Part shown: positions 46,576-56,712 of the stretch, one piece after another
How the letters are laid out: each line of letters begins with the position of its first letter
How positions within the stretch are numbered: the first letter of the stretch is position 1
Origin: Rhizobium sp. BG4
GTDB lineage: Bacteria > Pseudomonadota > Alphaproteobacteria > Rhizobiales > Rhizobiaceae
Reading direction: 5' to 3'
Length of the DNA stretch: 64,000 nucleotides
Assembly (NCBI RefSeq): GCF_016864575.1
Contig: NZ_CP044125.1
Location: 3,020,001 to 3,084,000 of the forward strand
The notes under the pieces: generated by a model
The model's database searches: none
What the model was told of the DNA's origin: nothing
The model's input: only the letters and a program-made list of their open reading frames with translations
Position numbers and translations under genes: made by a program

Positions 46576-48360
46576 TCACTCGGCTGCGGGCGCTGTGTGC
46601 GTCAGCTTGGCGATCTTGCGGACGTGGTTGACGGCCGCGGTGCCGCCTGCGGTCTTGGTGAAGAGATCGAGCTTTTCTTCGTCGTCTTCTCCAACAGGGG
46701 TCAGCGCCTGATCCATGTAAGTCTTCGAGGCCGGATCCCTGGCGATCTTGAAGGCTGCATAGCTCATCTTCACGATGACGCTTGCGAGCTTCATGTGCTT
46801 GCTGAAGGTTTCCCAGGCGAAGCGCGGCCAGAAGAGCAGGGGATGAACCGGCTTCAGCCCCGGGCGCAGTTCCGACGGGTGCTTGAGGCGGAGCAGGCCG
46901 CTCTGCAGCGGATGGACGTTCTCGAGCGGCACGGTGGTGGCGAACGAGACCAGCACCTTGACGAGGCTGGCGAGCGGAACGCCGGTCGCCACAGCGCGGC
47001 GCAGCAGCGTCTTCACGTGCTCGGGCGAATAATAGAGCGACCAGGCCTCGCGATAGACGCTTTCCCACTCTTCGCGGCTCATCTTTTCATGCGCGGTGCA
47101 GACATGCTCGACGTCGTAGACGTTGAGGTCCTTCTCCATTTCGACGCCCTTGCGCCAGAGCGTCTGGTGATCCTCGGAGCCGGGCAGCGGGGTGAGCACG
47201 AAAAACTCGATGACATCGAGGGGGAGCTCGTGCTGGATGATCTGGATGTCGCGGCGGATGCTCTCCGGTGTATCGGCCGGGAAGCCGAGGATATAGCCGG
47301 CAAGCGTCATGATGCCCTGCGCCTTCCAGGCGAGCAGCATCTTGCGATATTCGGTGATCTTGTTCTGGTTCTTCTTGGCGGCCGTCAGATTGTCCGGATT
47401 GACGTTTTCGAGGCCGATGAAGACGCGGGTGACGCCGGCGCGCTTCGATTTCTCGATGAAGTTCGGGATCTTGTGGCAGAGCGTATCGACCTGGATCATC
47501 AGGCCGAGCGGAATGCCGTCCTTTTCCCTGAGTTCGATCAGCCGGTCGAAAATCGCTTCCCAGTCGCGGTTGCGGGCGAAGTTGTCGTCGGTGATGAAGA
47601 ACTTGTGGATGCCCTGCGCCCAGTTCATCCGCACCAGCTTCTCGATGTCATCGGCGGAACGGAAGCGCGACTTGCGGCCCTGGACGTTGATGATGGTGCA
47701 GAAGGAACACTGGTAGGGGCAGCCGCGGCCGGCATCGAAGCTGCTGGAGAGGCCGAGCGTATGCTGGATGTTTTCCTTGCGCAGGAAGGGCACAGGCGTA
47801 CCGCCGATGCCCGGCAGGTCGTTCATGAAATTGTAGACGGGCTCGAGCTGGCCGTAGGCGGCATCCTGCAGCACCTTGTCCAGCCGTCCCTCGGCTTCGC
47901 CGGCGAACATCGAGATGCCCATCTCGCGGCAGGCATCGAGTTCGACTGCCTTGCCATCGAGCATCGACAGGCAGCCGGAGACATGGAAGCCGCCCATCGA
48001 CACCGGAATGTTTGCGGCGCGGAAGGGGCGGGCGATATCCAGCGCACGGGGATACTGGTTCGACTGCACGCCGATCAGGCCGACCATGCCGAAATTGCCG
48101 TGCCGGGCAAGCTGCGCCAGAAGCTCGGGAATGTTGACGCGGGTATTGGTCTCGTCGATCACCTTGATATCGATGCCGACACCGGGGCCGAGCACTTCGC
48201 GTTCGGCGCAATCGGCGGCGATACCATAGAGTGCTGCCAGCGAATTGGACGGGATCATCGCCCGCCACCAGCGGATCACGTAGCCATCGTCGTCGTAATG
48301 CGACGGCTTGATCAGAATCAGCTGGAAGCGCTTGGCGCTGGAATTTTGAGGCAATGGCAC
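46576..48360 (-). CDS. B12-binding radical SAM protein
   Basis: This 594-residue protein has an N-terminal cobalamin-binding-like domain (GMVGLIGVQSNQYPRALDIARPFRAANIPVSMGGFH, about 91-126) and a radical SAM core with the cluster motif C214-x3-C218-x2-C221 (GRGCPYQCSFCTI). ITDDNFARNRDWEAIF and FIGLENVNPDNLTAAKKNQN follow, and the C-terminal region is unrecognised. The start is GTG 48360 after AGAGAGAC. The layout fits class B methyltransferases or hopanoid-type enzymes, but no substrate gene is adjacent, so the reaction is unknown. Confidence 0.83.
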   Translation of the reverse strand: MPLPQNSSAKRFQLILIKPSHYDDDGYVIRWWRAMIPSNSLAALYGIAADCAEREVLGPGVGIDIKVIDETNTRVNIPELLAQLARHGNFGMVGLIGVQSNQYPRALDIARPFRAANIPVSMGGFHVSGCLSMLDGKAVELDACREMGISMFAGEAEGRLDKVLQDAAYGQLEPVYNFMNDLPGIGGTPVPFLRKENIQHTLGLSSSFDAGRGCPYQCSFCTIINVQGRKSRFRSADDIEKLVRMNWAQGIHKFFITDDNFARNRDWEAIFDRLIELREKDGIPLGLMIQVDTLCHKIPNFIEKSKRAGVTRVFIGLENVNPDNLTAAKKNQNKITEYRKMLLAWKAQGIMTLAGYILGFPADTPESIRRDIQIIQHELPLDVIEFFVLTPLPGSEDHQTLWRKGVEMEKDLNVYDVEHVCTAHEKMSREEWESVYREAWSLYYSPEHVKTLLRRAVATGVPLASLVKVLVSFATTVPLENVHPLQSGLLRLKHPSELRPGLKPVHPLLFWPRFAWETFSKHMKLASVIVKMSYAAFKIARDPASKTYMDQALTPVGEDDEEKLDLFTKTAGGTAAVNHVRKIAKLTHTAPAAE

Positions 48361-48578
48361 GGGCAGTCTCTCTTGATCAATGGGAGCTTGAAATGAAATG
48401 CACGTAATCGTCTCCAGCCGCCTCTCAGACGCTGGCTTTCAAACAAATCTGCTCTGATCGACGATAGACCCCGGCGTCTCGCAATGCAGATTGCAATTTC
48501 GTTCGCATATGGCTGCCGGGCCGCGGCTGTTCAAGGCCGTCGGTCCGGAAGTATTCCGTCACCGTGGTTCTAAAACAA
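48361..48578. other. Spacer between radical SAM gene and rhlE terminator
   Basis: About 220 bases with no supported coding frame. It should contain the promoter of the radical SAM gene on the minus strand; no clear hexamers or repeats were seen. Confidence 0.3.
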
Positions 48579-48606
48579 AAAGAGGCCGGATGATACCGGC
48601 CTCTTT
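48579..48606 (-). terminator. Intrinsic terminator of the helicase gene
   Basis: AAAGAGGCCGG / CCGGCCTCTTT with a 6-base loop; on the minus strand it is followed by TTTTTGTTTT, 25 bases after the helicase stop. Confidence 0.82.
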
Positions 48607-48630
48607 CTGAATTCAGTGTTCAGACCTGTC

Positions 48631-50304
48631 TCAGGCCTGTTCGCGGCGCTGGCCGCCACCATTGCGGGGACCCTTACGGCGCATGCCGCCGGAGCCGTCC
48701 TTGCGCTCGCCATGGGCCTGCTGGCCCTCGCCATGCTTGCGGCCGGGACGGCCGTTGCCGTTGCGGGCAGCGCCGGGGTGATGGCGATTGTGGTTTTCGC
48801 CACCGGCATGGTTCGGGCGCTGCGGCTTCTTGGCCGTGCGGAAATCCGAGGTCGATGCGAGATCGTTGTCGGGGCCGGCATCCGGGGTCGCTTCGCCACG
48901 GCGCTGGCCGCGGAAGTCCTCGTTGCGCTGCTTCTGGCGCTCGGGACGGGGACGGCGCTCGCGGCGCTCCTCGCCACCGGCGCGGACTTCGCCGCCTTCA
49001 CCTTCGCGGCGCGGACGCTGCGGACGGTTGCCGCGGCCTTCGCCGCCGTTACGGTTTTCGCTGCGGCCTTCGCCGGAACGGCCCTCACCACCACCACGGC
49101 GCTCGCCGCCGCGATTGCGGTTGTTGCCATTGCCGTTGCCGTTTCCACGGCGCGGGGCAGCGCGCATGTCGGCCGGAGCTTCGCCGCTGGCAACGGCGAT
49201 GCTGATGTTCATCAGCTTCTCGATGTCGCGGAGCAGGCGGGCTTCATCCGGCGCGCAGAAGGCGATCGCGATGCCGTCACGGCCGGCGCGGGCCGTACGG
49301 CCGATGCGGTGGACATAGGCTTCGGCAACTTCCGGCAGGTCGTAGTTATAGACGTGGCTGACAGCCGGGATGTCGATGCCGCGGGCGGCAACGTCGGTGG
49401 CGATCAGCGTCTTGATATCGCCGTCCTTGAAGGCCTTGAGGGCGCGCTCGCGCTGGCCCTGGCTCTTGTTGCCGTGGATCGAGGCGACCGAGTAGCCGAC
49501 GGAATCGAGATGCTTCATCAGCTTCTCGGCGCCGTGCTTGGTGCGCAGGAAGACGATGGCGCGGCCATCGGGGTTCTGCGTCAGCGACTTCTTCAGGAGA
49601 TCGGTCTTGTCGTTCTTGCCGTTGACGAAGTGGACATACTGCTCGACCTTGTCGGCAGCCTTGCCCGGAGGTGTCACTTCGACGGTAACCGGATCGGTCA
49701 GGTAGTCGGCAGCGAGATCGGCGATCGACTTCGGCATGGTGGCCGAAAACAGCATGGTCTGGCGCTTCTTCGGCACCATCTTGGCGATCTTGCGCAGATC
49801 GTGGACGAAGCCGAGGTCGAGCATCTGGTCGGCTTCATCGAGCACCAGGTAGCGCACGGCGGTGAGGCCGATGGCGCGGCGGGCGACGAGATCGAGTAGG
49901 CGGCCGGGGGTGGCGACCAGAATGTCGGTGCCCTTTTCGAGCTGCAGCTGCTGCTTGTTAATCGACACGCCGCCGACGACGACGTTAATGCGCAGATGCG
50001 ACTTGCGCAGGAAGTTCTTCAGGTTGACGGCGATCTGGTTCACCAGTTCGCGGGTCGGCGCCAGGATCAGCGTGCGGGTGGTGCGGTTATCCGGGCGGCG
50101 TTCTTCATGGATGAGCTTCTCGATGAGCGGCAGGCCGAAAGCGGCCGTCTTGCCGGTGCCGGTCTGCGCGAGGCCGATCAGGTCGCGGCCCTGGATGAGA
50201 AGCGGAATTGCCTTTTCCTGGATGGGGGTCGGCGTTTCGATGCCGAGCTGGAAAAGAGTGGCGACAACCGGCTTGGAGACACCAAGCGATTCAAAATTGG
50301 TCAA
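48631..50304 (-). CDS. rhlE: DEAD-box RNA helicase, RhlE type
   Basis: This 557-residue helicase has Q motif GIETPTPIQEKAIP, motif I AQTGTGKT, Ia PTRELVNQ, II VLDEAD, III SAT, V ATDVAARGID and VI HRIGRTARAG. After about residue 375 comes a long low-complexity tail of Arg/Gly/Asn/Glu repeats (RNRGGERRGGGEGRSGEGR), a typical RNA-binding tail of RhlE helicases used in ribosome assembly and cold adaptation. It is a single gene with its own terminator. Confidence 0.92.
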   Translation of the reverse strand: MTNFESLGVSKPVVATLFQLGIETPTPIQEKAIPLLIQGRDLIGLAQTGTGKTAAFGLPLIEKLIHEERRPDNRTTRTLILAPTRELVNQIAVNLKNFLRKSHLRINVVVGGVSINKQQLQLEKGTDILVATPGRLLDLVARRAIGLTAVRYLVLDEADQMLDLGFVHDLRKIAKMVPKKRQTMLFSATMPKSIADLAADYLTDPVTVEVTPPGKAADKVEQYVHFVNGKNDKTDLLKKSLTQNPDGRAIVFLRTKHGAEKLMKHLDSVGYSVASIHGNKSQGQRERALKAFKDGDIKTLIATDVAARGIDIPAVSHVYNYDLPEVAEAYVHRIGRTARAGRDGIAIAFCAPDEARLLRDIEKLMNISIAVASGEAPADMRAAPRRGNGNGNGNNRNRGGERRGGGEGRSGEGRSENRNGGEGRGNRPQRPRREGEGGEVRAGGEERRERRPRPERQKQRNEDFRGQRRGEATPDAGPDNDLASTSDFRTAKKPQRPNHAGGENHNRHHPGAARNGNGRPGRKHGEGQQAHGERKDGSGGMRRKGPRNGGGQRREQA

Positions 50305-50983
50305 GTCATAACCTTTTCAGGGCGCGCCAAAACCAAATCGCCGGAGCGCGGAATGCGGCCCGGTGTCGTTCTGGCGTCAAGAACCCCGCGTGAAGTGGGA
50401 ACTTGTCTTGTTGGAAAAAGCTTTCCAGCGCTTCTGCCGCGTCTTGGGATGCGGTCTCTACGAAATGCGCTTTTGCCCTTCTTCCTGCTCCTATTTGCTG
50501 GCAGGGGCACGCTCACGCGGCGGCCGGAAGGTGAAAGCTGGGCTGCATTTGGTCTAGTTCGCGCCGAAAGTCAAGGGGATGGGCCGCATGGCTGCCTTGC
50601 GCTTTGCCGGGAGCGACGGAGCAGGCGGCGATGTCAGCCGATTTTCAGGCCCCGCGACTGTGACCCTCGGAGCGTCGCCGGCTTCAACCAATCGGTGCAC
50701 TTCATGCCGTCCGGTCCTTGCTGCGTGTGGTGGCGGCGGCGCCTTCCGGCGCTTGGATGCGACATGTGGCTTTTCTAATATAGTTCGGAAGATTACCAAT
50801 GTCTTAACATATTGATTTACAAAAGTTTAATAGTCGAAAACTCTGTTGCTGCGCCGCAACATTCTGTCGTTTTTTGGAAAATGTTTGTCGCTTTGCAACC
50901 TAATGGTTGCTTGCCGGATCGGCCGAACGCGGGCAGGGGGAGCGTATTCAAGACGTGTAATTGTTCATATTAGAATCAACTTT
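50305..50983. promoter_or_regulatory. Long divergent spacer, rhlE / autotransporter
   Basis: About 680 bases. No frame has convincing protein character. The right third (50780-50890) is A+T-rich and probably carries the autotransporter promoter. GCAACC-TAAT-GGTTGC (50895-50910) is a perfect 6-bp inverted repeat that could form a small hairpin or operator. The left part should hold the rhlE promoter and 5' untranslated leader. Confidence 0.4.
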
Positions 50984-53598
50984 ATGGAGATATTCGTGAG
51001 CGCCACCCCGGCATCAGGTTTTTCGAAAAGCAGACTCTTCTCGCAGGCGTAAGCTTGGCCGCGTTGCTGCTCGGCAGCTGTCTGGCATCCCCGGCCCTCG
51101 GGGCCGAGTATCTGGTCAGCAACGATACTGAACTGCGTAATGCGATCAACACGGCGAATGCCGATGGCGACGCCACGGCGACGATCAAGCTGACGGCGGG
51201 GTTCTCGACAACCGGCTCAATATTGCCGACGCCGACGAAGCCGATCACCATCGATACTCAAGGTTTTGCTATCGGCAATCTTCAGTTCACCAACACCGGT
51301 GGGCAGACGCTGACGATCGAGGGATCGATTGCAGGTGCGACGGCCGAACGCGGTATCGTCATCAGCAACACCGGTCCCTCGTCTCTGGTCAACAACGGCT
51401 CGATAACGGGCGGACCCGACGGCTCGTCCACAACGAGCGCCGGCGCAAACCTGAACGGGACGACGTTCGTCAACAACGGCACGGTGACCGGCGGCTCCAA
51501 TTCCGGCGCCGGGAGCGGCGGCTTCGCTATCCAGGCGCAGCGCGGTACCAATGTCACCAATAACGGGCTCATCCAGGGCGGAAGCAGCGCCACGGGCAAT
51601 GGCGCACTCGGCGTGTTCGTCGGCGGTCCGGCAGGCGCCCTCAGCACGCTGACCAACAATGGCACCATCCGCGGCGGCGACGGTGTCAATGGAGGCGTCT
51701 TCACCGGTGAGGGCGTGCAGCTCCGGGCCAACGGGACGCTGATCAACAACAGTACGGGCACGATCGAGGGCGGCAGCAATGCCTACGCCATCTCCGTACA
51801 GATGGCGGACGCCACCATCGTCAATAGCGGCACGATCAGTGCCGGTAGCGGCATGACGGACGCGATCGTCATGTCGAATGCAACATCCAATTTCACCCTG
51901 GAGCTCCAGGCCGGTTCCACCATCAACGGCAACGTCATCGGCAACGCGACGCTCGATGATACGCTGCGCATCGGCGGCGCGGGCACGGATACGTTCGACA
52001 TCGCCTCGATCGGCGTGGCCGCGCAGTATCGGAATTTCGATATCTTCGAGAAAACCGGTACCGGCACCTGGCTGCTCGACGGCGTCGGCACGGCCACGAC
52101 GGATTGGACCGTCTCCGACGGCACGCTGCTGATCGGCGACGACGCGACCGACAGCGTCACCGGCGACATCACCAACCTTGCGACGCTTGGCGGCAGCGGC
52201 ACGATCTTCGGCAATGTGACGAATTCGGGGGCCATCGTGGCGGGGAGCGGCGCCACGGGCGCACTGACGATCTCGGGCGACTATACCGGCAATAACGGCG
52301 TGCTCGATATCCAGTCGGTGCTCGGCGGCGATACGTCGGCGACCAGCCAGCTCGTGGTGACGGGCAATACGGCGGGGACGACCACCGTGCGGGTGACGAA
52401 TGCCGGAGGTGCCGGGGCGCAGACGGTCGAGGGCATCAAGATCATCGATGTCGGCGGCACGTCGGCGGGCACCTTCTCGCTGCAGGGGGACTATGTCTAT
52501 AACGGCGATCAGGCCGTCGTCGGTGGCGCCTATGCCTACCGGCTCTATCAGAACGGCATCGCGACGCCTGCCGATGGCGACTGGTATCTGCGCTCGGTGC
52601 TGATTGCGACATCGACGGCGCCGCTCTATCAGGCGGGCGTGCCGATCTACGAGGTCTATCCGCAGATGCTGCAGCAGCTGAACGCCATCGGCACGCTGCA
52701 GCAGCGCGTCGGCGACCGCTACTGGGAGACCGGCAGCGATCCGGTCGCCGCAAACGGGCCGGATGGCGTGTGGATGCGCACCGAGGGCATGTATGGCCGC
52801 GTCGATCCCGCTTCCAGCACCAGCGGCGCCACCTATGATTACGATCTCTGGAAGGCCGAAGGCGGCGTCGATGGCGAGCTCTACCAGAGCGGCAAGGGCC
52901 TGCTGATTGGCGGGCTGACGGCGCATTTCGGCACGATCACCGGCGATGTCAGCTCGATCTACGGCGACGGCAAGATCGAGACGATGGGCCAGGGTGTCGG
53001 CGCGACGCTCACCTGGTATGGCGCGGATGGCTTCTATGCCGATGCGCAGGGGCAGTTCACCCTCTACGACACGACGCTGAAATCCGATCTCACCAATGCC
53101 GACCTGAAGGGCGGCAATAGCGGCTTCGGATCGACGCTCAGCATCGAGGCGGGGCGCCGCTTTGCCTCGGCCGGTTCGTGGTCGATTACGCCGCAGGCGC
53201 AGCTCATCTATTCGTCGATCGATTTCGACGATTTCCATGATGCCTTCGGCGCGCCGGTTTCGCTCGATCGCGGCGACAGCCTGAACGGCCGCGCCGGTAT
53301 TGCCTTCGATCGTGACGAGAGCTGGCAGAAGGCCGACGGCAAGACGGTTCATGCCAAGCTCTACGGCTCTGCAAACCTCTACTACGAGTTCCTGCAGGGA
53401 ACGGCGGTCGATGTCGCGGGCCTGCGCTTCAAGACAGAAAACGACCGGCTCTCGGCCGGTGTGACGCTCGGCGGTTCCTATAGCTGGAACGACGAGCGCA
53501 CCTCCGTCTACGGCGAAGCGACCGCCCGGTCCTCACTCGAGAACGTCGGCAGCAGCTATGCGCTGAGCGGCACTGCCGGTATCCGCGTGAAGTGGTAA
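50984..53598 (+). CDS. Autotransporter (type V secretion) with repeat-rich passenger; start frameshifted
   Basis: The main frame (from about 51022) encodes an outer-membrane autotransporter. The passenger (about 40-560) has recurring NNG-T/S-I-x-GG units (NNGSITGG, NNGTVTGG, NNGLIQGG, NNGTIRGG) typical of a beta-helix. The C-terminal beta-barrel of about 280 residues ends GTAGIRVKW with the final aromatic. In the raw sequence there is no start codon in this frame. Adding one T to the five-T run at 51019-51023 joins it to ATG 50984 (MEIFVSATPASGFFEKQTLL), giving a long signal peptide that ends ASPALGA. GTG 50996 is an alternative start. The passenger role, probably adhesion, is unknown. Confidence 0.83.
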
Positions 53599-53739
53599 GC
53601 GATCAGAGCGCCCGGTCCGCGCGGCGGGCCGGGCGCTTGCACCAACCGTCTTCATCGTGACGGTAGGCAAGGCTGCCGTTTTGCCATATCGCAGGGTTCG
53701 AAGCGCACGGCGCTTCGGTTGACCCCTATGCGGATGGAG

Positions 53740-54519
53740 ATGCCCGTGACCTTGCCTGTCAAAATTGCCGTCAGCGGCGCCCGGGGTCATATGGGCCGCG
53801 CCATTCTTTCCGCGCTTGCAGATGATCCTGCCTTCACCCACGTCTGCAGCATCGGCCGGACCGGCGGCGACGGGCTTGTCGATCGCTCCGTGGCCATCGA
53901 GACGGCCGAAGTGATCCTCGATTTCTCCACGGCATCCGCGGCGGCCGAACTGGCCGAACTTTGCGCGGAGAGAAACGGACCGGCGCTGGTGATCGGTGCA
54001 ACGGGCTTCGAGGCGGATGAGCTTGAACGGATCAACAGGGCGGCCAGTAAGGTCGCGATCGTCCGCTCCGGCAATTTCTCGATCGGCGTCAACATGCTGG
54101 TCGGCCTCGTCGCGCAGGTCGCGGGCACATTGCCCGCTGAAACCTGGGACATCGAAATCCTCGAGGCCCATCACCGCCGCAAGGTCGATGCGCCATCCGG
54201 CACGGCGCTGATGCTCGGCGAAGCCGCCGCCGGTGGCCGCGGTGTGGCGCTCTCATCCGTCGAGCGGCGCAGCCGCGACGGCATGACCGGCGAGCGCCCG
54301 GCCGGTGAAATCGGCTTTTCGGTGATCCGCGGCGGCGGCATTGTCGGCGAGCACAGCGTCATGTTTGCAGCCGGAGAGGAAGTGCTGACGCTGTCGCATT
54401 CGGCGCTCGACCGCGGCATGTTCGCCCGCGGCGCACTGGCTGCCGCCCGCTGGGTCATGGGGCGAGCGCCGGGCGAATACGACATGCAGGATGTCCTGGG
54501 TCTAACGCGGAAATCCTGA
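53740..54519 (+). CDS. dapB: 4-hydroxy-tetrahydrodipicolinate reductase (DapB family)
   Basis: This protein of about 259 residues has NADPH motif [49 protein letters not shown], the catalytic [22 protein letters not shown] and the C-terminal [20 protein letters not shown]. DapB makes tetrahydrodipicolinate for lysine and peptidoglycan. It is shorter at the N-terminus and more diverged than the rhizobial housekeeping DapB I know, so it may be a paralogue. The start is uncertain: ATG 53728, 53734 and 53740 and GTG 53746 are all in frame. Confidence 0.8.
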   Translation: MPVTLPVKIAVSGARGHMGRAILSALADDPAFTHVCSIGRTGGDGLVDRSVAIETAEVILDFSTASAAAELAELCAERNGPALVIGATGFEADELERINRAASKVAIVRSGNFSIGVNMLVGLVAQVAGTLPAETWDIEILEAHHRRKVDAPSGTALMLGEAAAGGRGVALSSVERRSRDGMTGERPAGEIGFSVIRGGGIVGEHSVMFAAGEEVLTLSHSALDRGMFARGALAAARWVMGRAPGEYDMQDVLGLTRKS

Positions 54520-54524
54520 GGGGT

Positions 54525-54557
54525 CGAAGCACCGGAGGCTTATGCTCCGGTGCTTCG
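54525..54557. terminator. Bidirectional terminator, dapB / ABC exporter
   Basis: A perfect 13-bp stem CGAAGCACCGGAG / CTCCGGTGCTTCG with a 7-base loop lies between two converging genes that are 41 bases apart. The flanking T-runs are weak. Confidence 0.7.
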
Positions 54558-54560
54558 GGT

Positions 54561-56351
54561 TTATGCCACCAGGCCCTTGGTGAGCTCCAGCGCCTGCCGC
54601 TCGAACAGCCGGCGGTAGATGCCGTTGTTGAGGCGGACGAGCGACTGGTGGTCGCCTTCCTCGACGATCCTGCCCTTGTCGAAGACCAGCAGGCGGTCGA
54701 GTGCCCTGACGGTCGACAGGCGGTGGGCGATCACCAGCGTCGTGCGTCCCTCCATCAGGCGTTCCATCGCCTGCTGGATCTGCACTTCGCTCTCGCTGTC
54801 GAGGCTGGACGTCGCCTCGTCGAGGATCAGCACGGGCGCATCCGCAAGGAAGGCGCGGGCGATGGCGACGCGCTGGCGCTCGCCGCCCGACAGCTTGACG
54901 CCGCGCTCGCCCACCATCGTCTCATAGCCCTTAGGAAGGCTCATGATGAAGTGATGGGCGCTTGCCTGTCTCGCGGCGTCCTCGATCTCGCGTCTCGATG
55001 CCTCCGGCCGGCCATAGGCGATGTTTTCGGCCAGCGTCCGGTGGAACAGGATCGGTTCCTGCTGGACGATGGCGATCTGGCCGCGCAGGCTCGACTGCGT
55101 CACCTTGGCGATATCCTGCCCGTCGATCCGGATCGAACCGGAATTGACGTCATAGAGGCGCTGGACGAGCTTGACGAAGGTCGTCTTGCCCGAGCCCGAA
55201 TGACCGACCAGACCGACGCGTTCGCCGGGCTTGATGGCGACGGAAAAGTCGTCATAGAGCGGCGTCGGATGGGCGCCATACTGGAAGGTGACGCGATCGA
55301 AGATGATCTCGCCCTTGCCGATGGCGATCGCCCTGGCGCCCGGCCTGTCCTCGATGCCGAGCGGCGTCTTGTCGAGCAGCACCAGCTCTTCCATGTCGTT
55401 GACGGCGCGCTGCAGGTTACGGATATCCTGCCCGACCGAGCGCAGATATCCCTGCAGCACGAAGAACATCGCCAGCACGAAGGTGATGTCGCCCGGCGTC
55501 GCCAGGCCCTTCTGCCACATGATGAGGCCGGTGCCGAGGATGCCTGCCTGCATCGAGACCATCATGAAGCCCTGGATCGTGCCGTTCAGCGTGCCGCGCC
55601 GCCAGGTCCGCCGCGTGCGGCTGTCCCATTTGGCGAGAACGTGGCTCAGGCGCTCTTCCTCGCGGTCTTCGGCGCCGAAGGCCTTGACCACCGAGTTGCA
55701 GCTGATCGCATCGGCAAGCGCGCCACCGAGCTTGGTATCCCAGGCATTGGCGAGCTTGGCAGCAGGCGAGACGTAGCCCATCGAGAGCACGACGGTGACG
55801 CCGATATAGATCAACGATCCCGCCGCCACGATGAGCCCCATGACCGGCCAGTAGCTGCCGAGCACGATGCTGGCGCCGGCAAGCATGACGACCGACGGCA
55901 GGAGCGCGACCAGCAACAGGTCGTTCAGCGCGTCGAGCGCCCACATGCCGCGGGTGATCTTGCGCACCGTCGAGCCGGCAAAACTGTTGGCATGCCAGTC
56001 GGTCGAGAAACGCTGCACCTTGTGGAAGCCGCTGTTGGCGACATCGGCCATGATGCGCAGCGTCAGCCAAATGATGCCGTTGAAGATGAACCAGCGCAGC
56101 ACGACGCTGGTGAGGCCGAGCGCCGCGACGACGACGAAGGCGCGGATTGCGCCATCGGCCGCGTTGCCGCCGGCGATCGCATCGACGATCCGGCCGGAGA
56201 AGACCGGGACCAGGACTTCGGCGAGCGTGCTGGCGATGACCAGCAGGATAATGCTGCCGACCAGGGCAGGGCGATGCGTCCATTGACGAAAAACAAAGCC
56301 GAGCACGTTGCGATAAGCATCGGCACGGAAGTCGAGCTTCTTGCGAGTCAT
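54561..56351 (-). CDS. ABC exporter (fused membrane and ATPase domains)
   Basis: This 596-residue half-transporter has six N-terminal membrane segments (about 25-310) and a nucleotide-binding domain. The latter carries Walker A GHSGSGKTT, signature LSGGERQRVAIARAF, Walker B VLILDEATSSLD and H-loop AHRLSTV. It works as a homodimer or with a partner; no partner is adjacent. It resembles MsbA/multidrug-type lipid or drug exporters; substrate unknown. Confidence 0.88.
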   Translation of the reverse strand: MTRKKLDFRADAYRNVLGFVFRQWTHRPALVGSIILLVIASTLAEVLVPVFSGRIVDAIAGGNAADGAIRAFVVVAALGLTSVVLRWFIFNGIIWLTLRIMADVANSGFHKVQRFSTDWHANSFAGSTVRKITRGMWALDALNDLLLVALLPSVVMLAGASIVLGSYWPVMGLIVAAGSLIYIGVTVVLSMGYVSPAAKLANAWDTKLGGALADAISCNSVVKAFGAEDREEERLSHVLAKWDSRTRRTWRRGTLNGTIQGFMMVSMQAGILGTGLIMWQKGLATPGDITFVLAMFFVLQGYLRSVGQDIRNLQRAVNDMEELVLLDKTPLGIEDRPGARAIAIGKGEIIFDRVTFQYGAHPTPLYDDFSVAIKPGERVGLVGHSGSGKTTFVKLVQRLYDVNSGSIRIDGQDIAKVTQSSLRGQIAIVQQEPILFHRTLAENIAYGRPEASRREIEDAARQASAHHFIMSLPKGYETMVGERGVKLSGGERQRVAIARAFLADAPVLILDEATSSLDSESEVQIQQAMERLMEGRTTLVIAHRLSTVRALDRLLVFDKGRIVEEGDHQSLVRLNNGIYRRLFERQALELTKGLVA

Positions 56352-56712
56352 TTTAACCAGTCCGGCGCCATATCGAGGGCAGCCGGCCCCAAAATCGAGA
56401 GTTAATAGACACAGCCGGAACGGGAGACGAAATAACCCCGGCAGATCGGTGGCGCTGTGAAAGACGTTAAAACCGCTTGCCGCGTGCCCTGGGCGGACCG
56501 CGAATTGGAATGACCTAGTGTCGGATCATTCCGGACGGGAGGGTTTCGATGAATACTGATGTCATGCAACGCCTCCTCTGTTTGATCTGCAGCGATGGAG
56601 ATTTTGTACCGGACAAATCCGGTCTTGCCAACCGGATCTTTTCTACTTTGCAGAGAATGATGCAAGGGTGACACACCATCGAGGCGCGAGTGCCGTGTTT
56701 TTGCGGTGTGCG
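56352..56712. other. Gene-free spacer upstream of ABC exporter
   Basis: About 360 bases. One open frame crosses it but has no protein-like character. It should contain the exporter promoter. No repeat or structured RNA was recognised. Confidence 0.35.

Noticed and set aside
50579..50815. Short open frame in the rhlE/autotransporter gap
   Set aside because: Composition is unlike a protein, there is no ribosome site, and it runs from G+C-rich to A+T-rich promoter-like DNA.
51217..53352. 711-codon minus-strand frame opposite the autotransporter
   Set aside because: Arg/Asp/Ala-rich with no recognisable fold, fully covered by the repeat-containing autotransporter on the plus strand.
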